Shown here: positions 48,054 through 59,591 of the stretch, in pieces
Layout of the letters: each line of letters begins with the position of its first letter
Numbering within the stretch: the first letter of the stretch is position 1
Assembly (NCBI GenBank): GCA_023091735.1
Contig: JALKBU010000081.1
Location: forward strand, 1 to 64,000
Length of the DNA stretch: 64,000 nucleotides
Source of the DNA: Trichomonas tenax
Lineage: Eukaryota > Parabasalia > Trichomonadida > Trichomonadidae
Reading direction: 5' to 3'
Program-made: the position numbers and the translations under genes
The notes under the pieces: generated by a model
The model's database searches: none
What the model saw: only the letters and a program-made list of their open reading frames with translations
What the model was told of the DNA's origin: nothing

Positions 48054-49055
48054 ATGCTTGATAGATTAGATGAAGACTATAAAGATATGTTTGGTCTAAC
48101 CAATTCCAAATCAATTAGCGACAGGAGGGATACTATTCAGATGCCAAGAAGAGAAAGAGTCTTTGAAAATGACCCCGAATCAAATACATTTACACCAGAA
48201 GTTAATAAAGTTTTACAAAAACTTGATGCAAACGAATGCCTAAAGCCAGTTAAGATTCTTCATAATCCTTTCAAGAAAGAGTTACGAGCCTCAAATCAAA
48301 GATTAGCACAAGTTCGTCGTGGAGTTCCATTGATGAAGGTTATTCCAGAAACCCCAGTGGTATACCCATTGCTTGAAGAGAAACTCAAGTATAATGGCAT
48401 TGGGGATGTTATCTCTGAATTACCACAAGATTATAAATCAGGACTTATTAAAAAGGTCGATTTTGTTATTCCTGTTACATCCAGACCAGTTAAACCACCT
48501 CCACTCTCAGCACGTCTTAATTCAGCAGATTTAATCACAAAAAGAATACAGAGATTAATGATAGAATCAGATAAAATGACATTACAGTACCACAACGAAG
48601 TTATTGCAAACCTCAATCACGCAAATCAGAGAAGAACTCGTGTGATGAAACAATTTAACTTAGACTTAAACAAATACGGATACAAAGAAGCTTCTAGAAG
48701 AGCTAAGCGCGCTGCGCAGAAAAGTCGTCTACGAGTTATTTCAAGTCACCCATGGTGGCCAGAATTCATTGAGTATGCTTTCTCTCAGCTTGTGACATCA
48801 GAGGAAAACAAGCTGATTCACGAAATATCAGAGACACAGAACTTAAACGGACCCCAAATAATGTCATTTATGAAGAAAGTATCCGAAGAATTTCACAATC
48901 CCCAGAGGAGCCTTGAATTGATCATGTGGATCAACAATAGGTGTAAAGTTATTGATGAAAATGTACTGAACATTGTCAAAGATCAAGGAATGTTCAAGCC
49001 AGAGATTCAAAAGACTCGTGGTCTTAAGAAGATGACTTCTGTAATATATAACTAA
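48054..49055 (+). CDS. hypothetical basic helical protein (333 aa)
   Basis: No family recognised. It has a polar N-terminus with a basic block (about 25-35) and proline-containing middle segments (VIPETPVVYPLLEEKL, PVTSRPVKPPPLSARL). A long basic helix at about 165-225 (TKRIQRLMIESDKMTLQYHN to RRAKRAAQKSRLRVISSHPW) follows, then a tryptophan-bearing C-terminal helical domain. There is no membrane segment. The ATG is preceded by AATTTGACA and GACGTT, supporting expression. The basic helix and short proline motifs suggest a microtubule- or RNA-associated protein, but this is inference. Confidence 0.6.
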   Translation: MLDRLDEDYKDMFGLTNSKSISDRRDTIQMPRRERVFENDPESNTFTPEVNKVLQKLDANECLKPVKILHNPFKKELRASNQRLAQVRRGVPLMKVIPETPVVYPLLEEKLKYNGIGDVISELPQDYKSGLIKKVDFVIPVTSRPVKPPPLSARLNSADLITKRIQRLMIESDKMTLQYHNEVIANLNHANQRRTRVMKQFNLDLNKYGYKEASRRAKRAAQKSRLRVISSHPWWPEFIEYAFSQLVTSEENKLIHEISETQNLNGPQIMSFMKKVSEEFHNPQRSLELIMWINNRCKVIDENVLNIVKDQGMFKPEIQKTRGLKKMTSVIYN

Positions 49056-49707
49056 CTGTTTGTATTGTATTAAACTTGTTTGCTTCACCTGATTCTCTAT
49101 TATATTTTATCAAAGATTTTAAATTTGGTTTTTGGAGCGGATGAACATCTAAAGTGTAATGCCATATGGCCATGTAATATGATTGCAAATGAAAGAACAC
49201 GTGGTTCATGTTCGCTAAAAATTTTGCAATATAATTTGGTTAAAATTAAAAGTTCTCCGGTAGACTATCTAGCAATAGATAAGCAAATCTGAAATAATCT
49301 TGAAATGGCCCCTACAGACAAAATTTAGAAAATTTCGTCGACATTGATGGTTTGCAAATCAATCTAACAAAAATTGACAAGTTTATGAAGAAAATTATTT
49401 CCTTAATTATGAGTAGCTAATCATTTCTTCTAAATTGTTTCGTCAGAATTTGATTTTGGTTCTCTTTGCCTTCAAAATCTGAAAAGTATTTGATGCGGCT
49501 GGAGGATGTGTCAACTTTTTTCCCAAAAATAATTTTAAACTGAAAATGATTGTTACATAATCCATACATCATTATTTTTTTAAAAAGTTGTGATACACAA
49601 ATATAAACTATGTACAAATCATAAAATCGAACAGATTTGTAGCACTCAATTTTCTGTTCTCTCAATAATTTTGAGATACATCTCAAATTTGGGCAATCAA
49701 ACATTTG
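49056..49707. other. intergenic, no gene seen
   Basis: About 650 bases, AT-rich. Short open frames on both strands have no coding character. Confidence 0.45.
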
Positions 49708-50896
49708 ATGTTCTTCTTCCTCTTGTCTTTGCTTTCTAATTCCATAGAGATGAAAGCCTTGTCTAGCGATAGACTCATGACCTTCTCCCAGTACGGATTT
49801 GTTGAAGGAGGAAAATACTCCCTTTTAGCTATACTAAATCAAACACAAATTTCAGCTTATCCATGCTTTCGCGCGAAGGATACAATGCAGGAAAGACAAA
49901 ATCCTTTGATTTCTGTGAGAACCAGACAACATATGGCACAGTTTCTGTATCAAATATTTCGGATGATCTCTCAATCATAAATTGGACCGGTGAAATCACT
50001 AAGGCTGGAATCTATCAACCAGTTATTATGATATGCCAACCAGAAGTCCCACAATATTCAGTCACATATAAGGCTGATAATCCAATAATTCATCTGGATT
50101 ATCGTTATTTGCAGGCTTCACTGATCTCAAAGATCTTTGCTTTCATATTCATTGGTATATCTGTCATTGGTGTTCTGAATTGGTGCTTCCATCCACAGTT
50201 TTTAATTCCAATCCATATCTCAAATACAATGACATCCATCTCTGCATCAATCATGTATACATTTCTCTATATGTACTATAACACACTCCCAGGATTAAAT
50301 GAAATCACATTAAAACAGCGATTTCTGACATCATTCTTCCTCGCCTTGATGATAACATTCTCCCTCATTACCGGATACATGGCTGTTACAGGCTTTTCTA
50401 TTATATCAATGTATATTCATCTCTTACCGTTTGCTTTACAGGTTGGATCTTCTATTCTCCTTGGAGTTTGCATCTTCTTCCTTGATTTCGGCATGGGCAT
50501 AATTTACAGCATAGTTGTTGGCCTATTTTCCGTTTCGATTTTAATCTTTGTTTTATATATGCCTTTTTGTCGAACTTGGCAAACTTGTTTGCATTACGTA
50601 ATGAGACTTCTGATGAGACAAGCAAACTCAAAATCAAACTTTCCATCAAGGCAACCCTTATTTGGCTTTCCTCTTTAGTCTTTTGCTTGATTACTGCTCC
50701 TCAAGAAGTCGGACACAATATGTTATTCGGACTGTCTCTTGCTTTGTTGATTCAAAATGGCGGACTATGCTTGTGTTTCACATTTTCAGGCGGATACACA
50801 ACAGAGAAAGAGTTGGAACATGATAACGATATCATATTTATTGAAGATCCTAACTCTAACTGCCTCAGTATGATGCAGACTGTTGAATCCGCTTAA
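49708..50896 (+). pseudogene. seven-transmembrane GOST/GPR107-like protein with two frameshifts
   Basis: Three frames join to one protein. An ATG at 49708 starts a signal peptide (MFFFLLSLLSNS) and ectodomain. A shift between about 49800 and 49880 leads into a frame ending at 50678. A second shift near 50570 (after TTTTT) leads into the frame ending at 50896. The second frame holds an NQTTYG-type N-glycosylation site and five hydrophobic helices, including KIFAFIFIGISVIGVLNWCF and HLLPFALQVGSSILLGVCIF. The third holds two more (IKATLIWLSSLVFCLITAP and MLFGLSLALLIQNGGLCLCF) and an acidic tail. A lumenal domain before seven helices fits the Golgi GOST class (GPR107/TMEM87). Either recent inactivation or sequencing errors. 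Confidence 0.5.
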
Positions 50897-51065
50897 ATGT
50901 CATTGACATCCAAGCATTTTTTATTTATATTAGTTTTAAGCACTTTTCCTTCTGTTATATATAGTATCAGATGTAGTAAATTATATAAAGTAAATATGTT
51001 ATGGCTTTTGCATAATTTATGTTTAATTCCATAAACTCAAAGGTATTTCTAAAAAGCGACAGCAA

Positions 51066-52553
51066 ATGGCAGATAGTGACGAGGAAAAAACTTCGGAGGA
51101 GTATTACGAGGAAGGATACAACTACCTACAAAAGGCTCTTCAAAGCTACAGAAATTGCCATGAAATGGGACACTCATTAGGTGAAAGAGCCTTTGATATT
51201 ATTCGCGCTATCTTAGAAGTCATTCCTAAAAACTCAAAAACCGGATTTTCGAGATACTTACAGAAAGCAGAACATGGTGATACAGAATCTCAGTTCTATC
51301 TCGGTGTTATGTACGAGAATGGCGAAGGATGTAATCAAAACTTCCAGCAGGCCGCTCATTACTACAAATTGGCTGCTGACAAGGGAATTGCAGCAGCACA
51401 GAACTACTTGGCAATCATGTATCAACTTGGAAAAGGAATTGAACAAAATTTGCCTGAAGCTGCCAAATATTTCAGACTTGCAGCTGACCAAAACCTTGCT
51501 GCCGCTCAATTCTGCCTTGGCTTGATGTACGAGCAAGGTGATGGTGTCGAACAAAATCCAGAAGAAGCAGCTCGTTATTATAGACTCGCTGCTGATCAAG
51601 GTGATGTTGATGCACAGTGCAACCTCGCTGCTATGCTTTACAAGGGCGCTGGTATTCCTCAGAATCTTCGTGAAGCTGCAAAATACTTCAAGCGTGGTGC
51701 TGTTCAAAATGATCCAGATTCTCAATGCAACTTTGCAACAATGCTTCTCAAGGGTGAAGGTGTTCGTCCTAATGTTGCAGAAGCTGCTAGATACTTCAAG
51801 TCTGCTGCTGATCAGGGTCTCCCAGAAGCTCAATTTTGTTATGGTCTTATGCTTGAAACAGGTAATGGTGAGCGTCTTGACTCAGAAGCTGCTATCAGGT
51901 ACTACAGGAAAGCTGCTGATGCTGGACATCCACTTGCTCAAACAAATCTTGCTAAGATGATGAGAGTTGGTCGTGGTACAATGAAGAACCCACAAGAAGC
52001 TGCTAACTTCTTCGAGAAAGCCTATAAGTCTAATAATACAGAAGCGAAGGCTTATTTCGGTGAAATGAAGCTCCTCGGCGAAGGCACATCAAAGGATGTC
52101 AATCTTGGTATAACTCTTCTCCTTGAAGCTGCAGAACAGAACGAACCTGCAGCTTTGATTTGGCGTGGTGAATTTAAGATCGCAGAAAACAATATTGAAG
52201 ATGGTGTTAAGGATATCATGACAGCGGCAGACTCTGGACTTTCACGCGCATTATTCGATCTTGGTTTCTTAACTATGAAAGGTATTGGAGTTGAAAAGGA
52301 TGTAGCTGAGGGTGCAAATCTTATCAAGCAGAGTGCAGATGCACCTGACAGTGGTCCTGATCAACACTATGTAACATCAGAATTATACGCTGCTGGTAAT
52401 GGTCTTCCTGAAGATGATAACGAAGCCGATAGATACGCAATTTCAGGTGAAAGAAGCAACGGTGCCCCTATCTTGTACGATTATATATTGTCTATGTACC
52501 CTGACGAAGAGAAGACATTGGAGTCAATGATTCATTTACTTGTTGAAGAATAG
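51066..52553 (+). CDS. Sel1-like repeat (SLR) protein
   Basis: About ten to eleven Sel1 repeats of 36 residues cover residues 55-440, with the typical A..(G)...AQ..LG.MY..G.GV.QN..EAA.YY..AAD.G pattern, for example ESQFYLGVMYENGEGCNQN and AQFCLGLMYEQGDGVEQNPE. There is no signal peptide or membrane anchor, so it is not a canonical SEL1L/Hrd3 ER protein; it is more likely a cytosolic adaptor. The N-terminus is acidic (DSDEEKTSEEYYEEG) and the C-terminus ends in a helical tail. Trichomonads have many such proteins. The repeats are well kept and codons are GC-richer in the middle, so the gene is probably active. An AAAAGCGACAGC segment precedes the ATG. Confidence 0.85.
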   Translation: MADSDEEKTSEEYYEEGYNYLQKALQSYRNCHEMGHSLGERAFDIIRAILEVIPKNSKTGFSRYLQKAEHGDTESQFYLGVMYENGEGCNQNFQQAAHYYKLAADKGIAAAQNYLAIMYQLGKGIEQNLPEAAKYFRLAADQNLAAAQFCLGLMYEQGDGVEQNPEEAARYYRLAADQGDVDAQCNLAAMLYKGAGIPQNLREAAKYFKRGAVQNDPDSQCNFATMLLKGEGVRPNVAEAARYFKSAADQGLPEAQFCYGLMLETGNGERLDSEAAIRYYRKAADAGHPLAQTNLAKMMRVGRGTMKNPQEAANFFEKAYKSNNTEAKAYFGEMKLLGEGTSKDVNLGITLLLEAAEQNEPAALIWRGEFKIAENNIEDGVKDIMTAADSGLSRALFDLGFLTMKGIGVEKDVAEGANLIKQSADAPDSGPDQHYVTSELYAAGNGLPEDDNEADRYAISGERSNGAPILYDYILSMYPDEEKTLESMIHLLVEE

Positions 52554-52620
52554 TATTTTGTTTATTATATATATATAAAGACATCATATCTGATATGTAT
52601 AAAATTTTTAGACATATAAT

Positions 52621-52677
52621 ATAGTCGTCAATAAAAGGTGTAACGGCCAGGAAAAAAGTGGAATATCTCAATATTTT
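52621..52677 (+). repeat. left copy of a distant inverted repeat
   Basis: ATAGTCGTCA followed by GTGTAACGGCCAGGAAAAAA and ending AATATCTCAATATTTT is matched in inverse orientation by 59519-59577, about 6.9 kb away, with roughly 80 percent identity by eye. It lies 68 bases after the Sel1 stop. It may be the boundary of a large inserted block. Confidence 0.55.
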
Positions 52678-53375
52678 CCAGAAAAAAATGGTATGGCTGA
52701 GTTCTACATGGCCTTCTGCATTTGCTGAAGGAGTATTCATTAAGATCTATAATATTTCAACTTTTTTAAACACATAGTAAAGACATCACACAATGTTATC
52801 TCTCCCTGTGCAAATTATGAAACCACATCAGAAATTGAGTAAGATTTCGAAAAACTAAATAATTGTTCATTTACACATACATTGTTATACTACCTGTCAC
52901 TAGTTCATTTTATTTCCATGTATATGTTTAACAATAAAGCACATCATATTGACTTTTCCCTAAATTAATGTATGTATCAAAAAGTCAAACATGTAATACT
53001 CTGGGAAACACTGGATGTCAGAGCTTATTGGTGAAATATAGTTTTCATAGGTTATCCTAACTGTTCAGTGAATTTGCAATATTGAATGTGAAGAAATAAC
53101 AGAAATACAATGTGATTGGTTTGCTCATTTCTATTTATTCAAAATTTAATATGTTGAATTTGTAACAGAACATCTATTGCAGGTACTTCAAAGCAGAGAA
53201 TAATGAAAATCATAATTTTGAAATCTTGAGATTTTATGAATATACGTTTTCAAGTGTACCACATCCAATAAACACATTCAAAGGCAAATTATAATCTATT
53301 CGCATAAGAACATCAATACAACATAACATATTCGATACCTTTTAAAATTTTTTATTCTTGCATTTATGGGACTAA
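52678..53375. other. gene-free AT-rich block
   Basis: No convincing gene, RNA or intact element. Part of the region between the two distant inverted repeats. Confidence 0.4.
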
Positions 53376-53677
53376 AACGAAGTTCCTGAAGAAAAAGAAA
53401 CAATGTATTGCCCCACAATGTCATGCCCATTAGCTCCTGTCCAAGTTCTACATATTGGTAAAGTAAAATTACGCTTGATGTTGGGAATATTTTTACTTGG
53501 ACTCTGGAAGAGGCTGATGCACAAAATATTTCTTGATTACAGATGAGAAGTTTCACATGAATATCAGGCAAATACTTGAAGCTAATATTAAGCGCACCAG
53601 CATAGAACTCAAAATGAACGAAGGCAATGAAACAGATGATAATGAAATTTCTTTTGATGTAGAGACTCTGTATTGAC
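53376..53677 (+). pseudogene. decayed gene fragment, unknown family
   Basis: Three short coding-like runs lie in successive frames on the plus strand: VPEEKETMYCPTMSCPLAPV, then NIFTWTLEEADAQNI, then FHMNIRQILEANIKRTSIEL, ending in a TGA near 53677. At least two shifts are needed. No family is recognised. Confidence 0.35.
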
Positions 53678-53935
53678 TTTTTAAGCAGATACAAAAGAGG
53701 AGGATTACGAAGAAGATGTTGTCCAAATATCCTAAGTCACTGCCAATAGTATCATCATCAAAAGTGTGAATCATCCTGGACGAATCAAAACATTGTTCCA
53801 AAATTGATTCTCGAAGTGATATAAGACCAAGCAATACTATTTTGAAGAATAAATATGTTATACCTAATAATGGTAATCATTATATAGCAAGTATATCGCA
53901 TATTTGAAGTGCTTTTATTAGATATATAATGCTTT

Positions 53936-54025
53936 AAAAAAGTCGGTAGTGGCGTGCTCCACTTTTAATAGCATTCTGAAAAGCTTTTGAGAGTCTGACA
54001 TGTAAACCTCACTACCGACTTTTTT
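53936..54025. repeat. 90-bp element with perfect 16-bp inverted ends
   Basis: AAAAAAGTCGGTAGTG (53936-53951) and CACTACCGACTTTTTT (54010-54025) are exact inverted copies. The 58-base interior carries TGACATGTAAACCTC, a copy of the window's promoter-like motif. It could be a very small inverted-repeat element, or a hairpin terminator. It abuts a minus-strand frame (54012-54230) whose first 37 codons look coding-like. Confidence 0.6.
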
Positions 54026-55257
54026 TTGCTCTTAAAGAAATAACGGAAAAAGTCAAAATTTTGACCTTGAGATCAGAAAAAAAATTGATAAAGCAGAATT
54101 TATAAACAAGGAATAGCATTAACAATATACGCTCAACAAAATTTTCAACTTTTTGAATTTTCTTTTTCTCCGCTGTTAATTCTAGCTCTAAAGTAGTATA
54201 TTGTGTATTCGCATCAATACGAAGCAACATTTTTAAGTTTTTTGCAAGTTATTACCATGAAAGAAAAAAAAATTGTATTATGGCTAAACTACTGAGGTAT
54301 ACTAGGTATAGCTTGTATGTTTTGTTGGTGGTCGCTATTAAATGTGAACTTTATTGGCAAATTATTTCATCATAGCGCTGATATTGTTTTGAATTGAGTA
54401 AATTGGTTTACGAGCAACATCTAGATGCTTCTGGCATGGCTTTTGTTTCAAATTTTGTGATACAATCTAGCAGCTTTGAGCTTCGTGATTGTAGCGTTGA
54501 GCTTCGTGCCCACATAAGCAGGTTTTTGGGTGATCTTTGATACCAAAACTATCTATCCATGTTGGATTGTAGTGCTGATGTACAAACTTGCGCTTTGATT
54601 CATTATTTTTAAATTTTAAACGCTCACTAAAAACGATATGTAAATTTCATATGTCAAAAATGATAAGTTATCATTGAGAGAGTCACTGCTTTGCCTACTC
54701 TTCTTAGAAGCTCAATATATATGAACATCAGTACAGTATATATATGATAGAGTACATCATAACTCAAAAACATTTATTACAATTTAGAAATTTCGAAATT
54801 ATTATCAATCTCGTTAGAACAGATCTGCGCAATAAACGCAAAGGCAACTGTCCAATGCACTATGATTGCTGCCTTCAAAATGCTAAAAATAGAAAATTTT
54901 CAGAACTTCAACTTTTAGAAATCACTTGAAGACGCTGATACATCCCTCAGATTGTAGCCTCTATATATACATTACAATTATCCTAAGTTGTGTATATTAT
55001 AGTTTTAATTTTTCAAGATATGTTTTGGAAATGCAGAGTAATTTTTAGAACCTTTGTTTTTGATAACACGTATTTATCCTACAGGATGCTGTCATTAATA
55101 CCATTTGATTAAATTTGTATTTGGGAAGTACATATAATTCACAATATTTTTCTCATAATAGAATCATTATTTATTCACTATCATTAATCTACTTTTCGTC
55201 TGTATATTATGTGTGCATGCATATTTTATGAAAATATTTTAAGAATAAAATTCAAAA
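54026..55257. other. gene-free block with degraded short frames
   Basis: A minus-strand ATG at 54230 starts a coding-like run of about 37 residues that decays into the 90-bp element. TTGAGCTTCGTG occurs twice near 54475-54510. Otherwise nothing is seen. Confidence 0.35.
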
Positions 55258-55420
55258 TTTTCCTTTGTCTACAATTATTGTTGATGTAGAACTTGTTTTA
55301 CCAAATGAAAACAAAGAAGCTTATGCAAAATTTCAGAAATCTAAATTTGAACCTAGTTTAATATTGGATGATATCTGCATGGTATATTGTGGTTTTCTTG
55401 GGCAGATAGATCCCGTTTGA
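55258..55420 (+). pseudogene. short coding-like remnant
   Basis: An uninterrupted run of about 50 codons with protein-like composition (TIIVDVELVLPNENKEAYAK, then SLILDDICMVYCGFLGQ) has no ATG and no continuation. It is probably a remnant of a larger gene or element. Family unknown. Confidence 0.3.
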
Positions 55421-56186
55421 TTGGTATGTATTTAACCGTTTAAACTTGCATATTGCAATATTCAGAATATAATTTTTGTCAGAAAGCTGAATGTTTCTTA
55501 ACATAGAACAAATAGCATAGCATATTCGAGTTTAAAGATAGTTCAAGCAGCATTCCAGAAAATGCCCATAATGTCAAATAGAGTTTTTTGAGCCCAGAAG
55601 TCTTCAATATAACTCTACAATGAAAGTAAAACTTCATAAAGATGTTATAAGAAGGTGCAAATGTGCTGCTTAGTTGCAATATTGTGCAGCTATCATGCTC
55701 GTATTATTTTTGATAAATATGCATTACATAGAACATACGCTTGCTAAATCTGAGCCATTAAAGGGGCGAATTATACGAATTTACCGAATGTTTCTAAAAT
55801 ATAGATAAATAAAGAAGCTGATATCAAGTAAAATGCTTATGCACACGATGTAAGTCATACTTTAATTGCGGTATACATACAATTTGGATGCATTTTCGAG
55901 TTTTGTTTTTTAAATACGGATATCTTGTTGTTCTAATAAATATTTATTGAGCCGTTATATTGCCTTTACATTGTGTAATCTTCTAGACAAAATCAAACAG
56001 GAGGAATGATTATTTTGATTAATTTTCCCTAAAAGATGCATGCATTCAATCCATATTCAGAAAAATGGATATGCTTTGTCAGTGCAATCCTTTTCAAAGA
56101 TGCTGGAATCAAGTTCGAAGTTGGAGGATGATAAAACGGTGTGATGACAACTAAGGTGATATCAAAAGTGACATTTTTGAACCTTT
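55421..56186. other. gene-free block, upstream of the transposase remnant
   Basis: AT-rich with no convincing frame. It should contain the left end of the Tc1/mariner element, but I could not find a terminal inverted repeat. Confidence 0.35.
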
Positions 56187-57132
56187 GATGAACTAGCAAA
56201 GGCCATAATTGAAGTTCATGGTGCTCAAACTCTACCAACTAAGGAAGAGTAGATTAATAGACTAGCTGATTGTGGTGCTAGATTTAAATTAATAGCAGAA
56301 ACTGTACATGTTTCTAATTCTCGAATAACAAGAACATTAGACAAGAAGAAACAAACAGGCCAAGTACCAGAGCCTGCAAAAATTGGTGGGCCTTCAAAAA
56401 TCACTCCAGAACTCCGAAAATTGATCTGTAATATTACACATAAGCTGGCATTGCCTTCTTTAGGACAGATTCGCGCTATTTTACACAATGACCATAACAT
56501 CGAGCTTTCCGAGCCATCAATTTCTATTGTGTTATTGGAAGAAAGGTACATTTACGGACAAATTCCTCCAGAGCGAGATTCAAGTCCGGAAAACAAAGAG
56601 AAAAGAATGAAGTTATGTGCATTTTTTATTAAGCATCGTTATTTGATAGACAATTTGTTTTTCTCTGATGAATGCCGTCGCAAAGGGCAGCCAGATAATT
56701 TAACAACATGGATAAACACAAAAATACAGCAATTTATGCCAAAAAAGAAATTCACATTCAGTCAAATGTTTTTTTGGAGTTATCTCCAAAAACTTTAAAT
56801 CGGATTTGTATTTTTCTTCAAACTCAGAAAACAAATATGAATATCGCGAAATATTAATAGAGAAAGGTCTTCTTGATTCCATTGTTGAATATAATCCAAA
56901 TGCCATATTCCAGCAAGATGGAGCCACAATCCATACCTCCAAGTATACAATCAACCATATTTCGTCCAAAGTTGATTTACTAACTGAGTGGCCTCCAAGT
57001 TCACCTGACTTAAATGTTATTGGAAATGTCTGGCACACAATTAAATTGATTTTGGTTAACTGGGATCGTGTTGATCCAATACGTGACCTAGAAGATCTGC
57101 AATTGAGAATTTATACATTTTGGCAAAATTAA
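56187..57132 (+). mobile_element. Tc1/mariner transposase, degenerate
   Basis: An N-terminal helix-turn-helix part (INRLADCGARFKLIAETVHV) is preceded by an in-frame TAG. The DDE catalytic part follows: LFFSDECR (first Asp), then, after a frameshift at a TTTTTTT run near 56770, FQQDGATIHTS (second Asp), and WPPSSPDLNVIGNVW, where family members have IEN. The third acidic residue (Glu) is thus Gly here. One nonsense codon, one frameshift and a lost catalytic residue make it inactive. It belongs to a family with many copies in trichomonad genomes. The terminal repeats were not located. Confidence 0.85.
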
Positions 57133-57237
57133 ATTACAATCGACTATATCAACAAACTTGTAGACTCATTCTTGTAAAGGTGTATCATCATTTATAAAAA
57201 TAATGGAAACTTCTACACAAGTATCAAACATAAGAAG

Positions 57238-58971
57238 TTGACACCAGAAGAAATTGAAAAATTTTGTAATAATTTTGCAGACGATTCAGATATCACAATA
57301 AAGAAGAAAATGGATAACAAAGCTCTGAAAGAATACAAACAAACTCAAGATAAGTTAAAAGGCCCAATAAAACAAACAAAAGAGATTAGGCAAGCGATTG
57401 AATATTTCATTCTTCTAAAAAAGCCAAAGAACATTCAACAATTAGGGGAAAAGATTAAATCCGAAAATTACCAGGCAATATGTGATCTTGTTAATTCAAG
57501 GATTTATGAAATCGCCGAACTCATCGATGAAAATAAAAATAGAGCTCAAAAGAAAGTTGAAAAAAAAAAAATACAAGAGAAAGAGTTTCCATTTAAGGTA
57601 AAGATAAGTTCGAAAAACTCATTGAGATCCCAAACGAAGCACTTAAAAGAGTTCGAAGTCTTAAAACAAATGCATTTGTATTGCCTAGGATCGCTTTAGA
57701 TCAAATGAATCAAATTATTGACGTTAATATTAATCATAGACAGGGTTCAGTGCAAATTAACCAACCGCAAATACCTGCTCAAACCATGCAAGACATGCTA
57801 AATCATTGCACAATTCTCAATCTATATTTAAACACCATGCAGGCTCCAACTTCATTTCAACAGTACTATATTGTGATGCAACAATATGGAGCTCCACAAC
57901 AAGTTTCTGCTCCACAAGAAGTTTTCCCACAATAAAGATCCACTCAACAAGATAATATGCCACACAAGCCCTCACGTCAAACATCCGAATCACAAATCAT
58001 TCCACAACAAGAATCCACTCAACAAGATGATATGGCACAAGAGCCCTCACATCAGACAAAACATTCCGCAATGAGGATTTGTTCAACAAGCTGATGTTTC
58101 ACATGATTCCTCACAACGATCCTCTGAATCACAACGATTGGATATTCTTCATCAAATGGCTATACACAGTGCAATTACTTCTCCGCAAAAATGTTCTGAA
58201 GAAGAAAACATCGTCACAGTGAATCTTCTGATTGCTCTAAAGATTTTAAATGTTAAGGTCAATATAAATACTGATATTGTTGAAAATGAATTCATACAAT
58301 ATGCACAGTTTAAATTAAGACCAATAAAAGAATTCAATCAACGTTCTGGGCATGAATTAGAGAATTTTATTCAAGATCTCTCAGATAGAAAAACACTTTT
58401 AAAGATTGGAATTTTGATCCAAGGTTACGATGCCTTGTTTTAGCTCTTCAATTCAAAATGTATTAAATATATTAAGTTTTAGCAAGCACTCGCACACGCA
58501 AATTAAAAAATTAATAAGCAAGTATAGTCACTTAGATGAAACAAGTGGTTTCAAGTTGATTGCTTTATTAAACAAGATTGTTTGGAGAGACATGGATGAG
58601 CCATTTCCACTTAATGATTTATTCGATTCATATCTCTCAAATCTGGACAATTTGACGATTAGTACACTTGATATGTTTCAATTCATGACCAAAATTGACT
58701 CTGTTCTTAATCGCGATCTCCAGGAAAAGTTGTTCGAAAGTTTTGTATAGAACCTAATTATTTTATCATGATAACAGAAGATAATTGTCCAATTGATATC
58801 AAAGGATTCCCAAGCTTACTCATTATAAATACAAATGGGATGATAATCGATTTAAGCTATAGTTCTATATTATTTGCTGTGTCTCACAATTACCAACTTC
58901 AATATTTTATCATGGAACCAGATAATCATGTATTTCTTTTTATATGTTTAGATTTGCAAATTAATTAGTGG
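57238..58971 (+). pseudogene. string of decayed frames, unknown family
   Basis: Five successive open stretches (57238-57699, 57681-57935, 58138-58443, 58430-58750 and 58768-58968) read plus-strand protein-like sequence. The first is a lysine-rich helical domain (IKQTKEIRQAIEYFILLKKP). It shifts near 57600 into a Q-rich region with tandem repeats. Later parts are helical (IKEFNQRSGHELENFIQDLS, NLDNLTISTLDMFQFMTKID). Shifts and stops separate them. It may be one long gene or an accessory gene of an element next to the transposase. No family recognised. Confidence 0.4.
57927..58120 (+). repeat. tandem 75-bp (25-codon) repeat, 2-3 units
   Basis: A unit starting CCACAATAAAGATCCACTCA (57927) is followed at 58002 by CCACAACAAGAATCCACTCA, with closely similar continuations (CAAGATNATATGNCACANNAGCCCTCAC). 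A third, more diverged unit starts near 58065. The translated unit is QESTQQDDMAQEPSHQT-like. In the first unit the Gln codon CAA has become TAA, i.e. nonsense. Confidence 0.6.
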
Positions 58972-59127
58972 CTTTGCATCGATGGTATGAAAACTCGTAT
59001 TGTCCATTTAATCAAATTGCAGAATTTGATCAATTATGTTCCAAGATCTAACAAGGATTCATCATCATGCTTATCTTATCTCATATACGGAATAGTCGAT
59101 TGATTGAATATTTTGTTGAGTAAAATA
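58972..59127. other. spacer, no gene seen
   Basis: AT-rich, nothing seen. Confidence 0.3.
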
Positions 59128-59211
59128 TTGTCATGTAAAATTTTGTAACGTATAAAATGTCAAAAAGGTAAATTTATGACACTGTTATTTACATGTCATA
59201 TGTCACATTTC
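59128..59211. promoter_or_regulatory. second cluster of TGTCA motifs
   Basis: Within 84 bases: TTGTCATGTAAAATTTTG, AATGTCAAAAAGG, TTATGACAC, TTTACATGTCATATGTCACA. Clusters as dense as this occur only here and inside the element at 18262. It lies 380 bases upstream of the gene at 59592. Confidence 0.45.
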
Positions 59212-59518
59212 TTGATTTATTTTTTACTGAATCTTGATATTAGATTGAAATGCAACCCAGAATAAGACGCTTTGAAAATCCAATACATTCAAAATATTTG
59301 AATGAATTGAATGCATATGTTTATTTTTGACTAAAATTGAAAATATAATTAATATTATTGATTTACTACATATTAATCAATGCACTTTTCTAGCTGTTCT
59401 CAAAAGTCAAATGTAAACCTCACGATCAATTGATTTAAATCACTATATTATTTTGCAGTTTTACCATCACCATTATATTCTTTAGCTCATGAGGGTTCAA
59501 ATGGTAGTTTAAATAGTC

Positions 59519-59577
59519 CAAAATATTGAGATATTACACCTTTTTCCGGCGATTACAGGTTTTTCTGATGACTATGT
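59519..59577 (-). repeat. right copy of the distant inverted repeat
   Basis: The complement of this stretch reads ATAGTCATCA, then CGCCGGAAAAAGGTGTAATA and TCTCAATATTTT, matching 52621-52677. It ends 14 bases before the ATG at 59592, so it may also hold that gene's promoter. Confidence 0.55.
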
Positions 59578-59591
59578 GACTTTTAATTTCT

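Noticed and set aside
53296..53834. Two minus-strand frames of 93-132 aa
   Set aside because: Composition is that of antisense to the decayed plus-strand fragment; the plus strand gives better protein-like runs.
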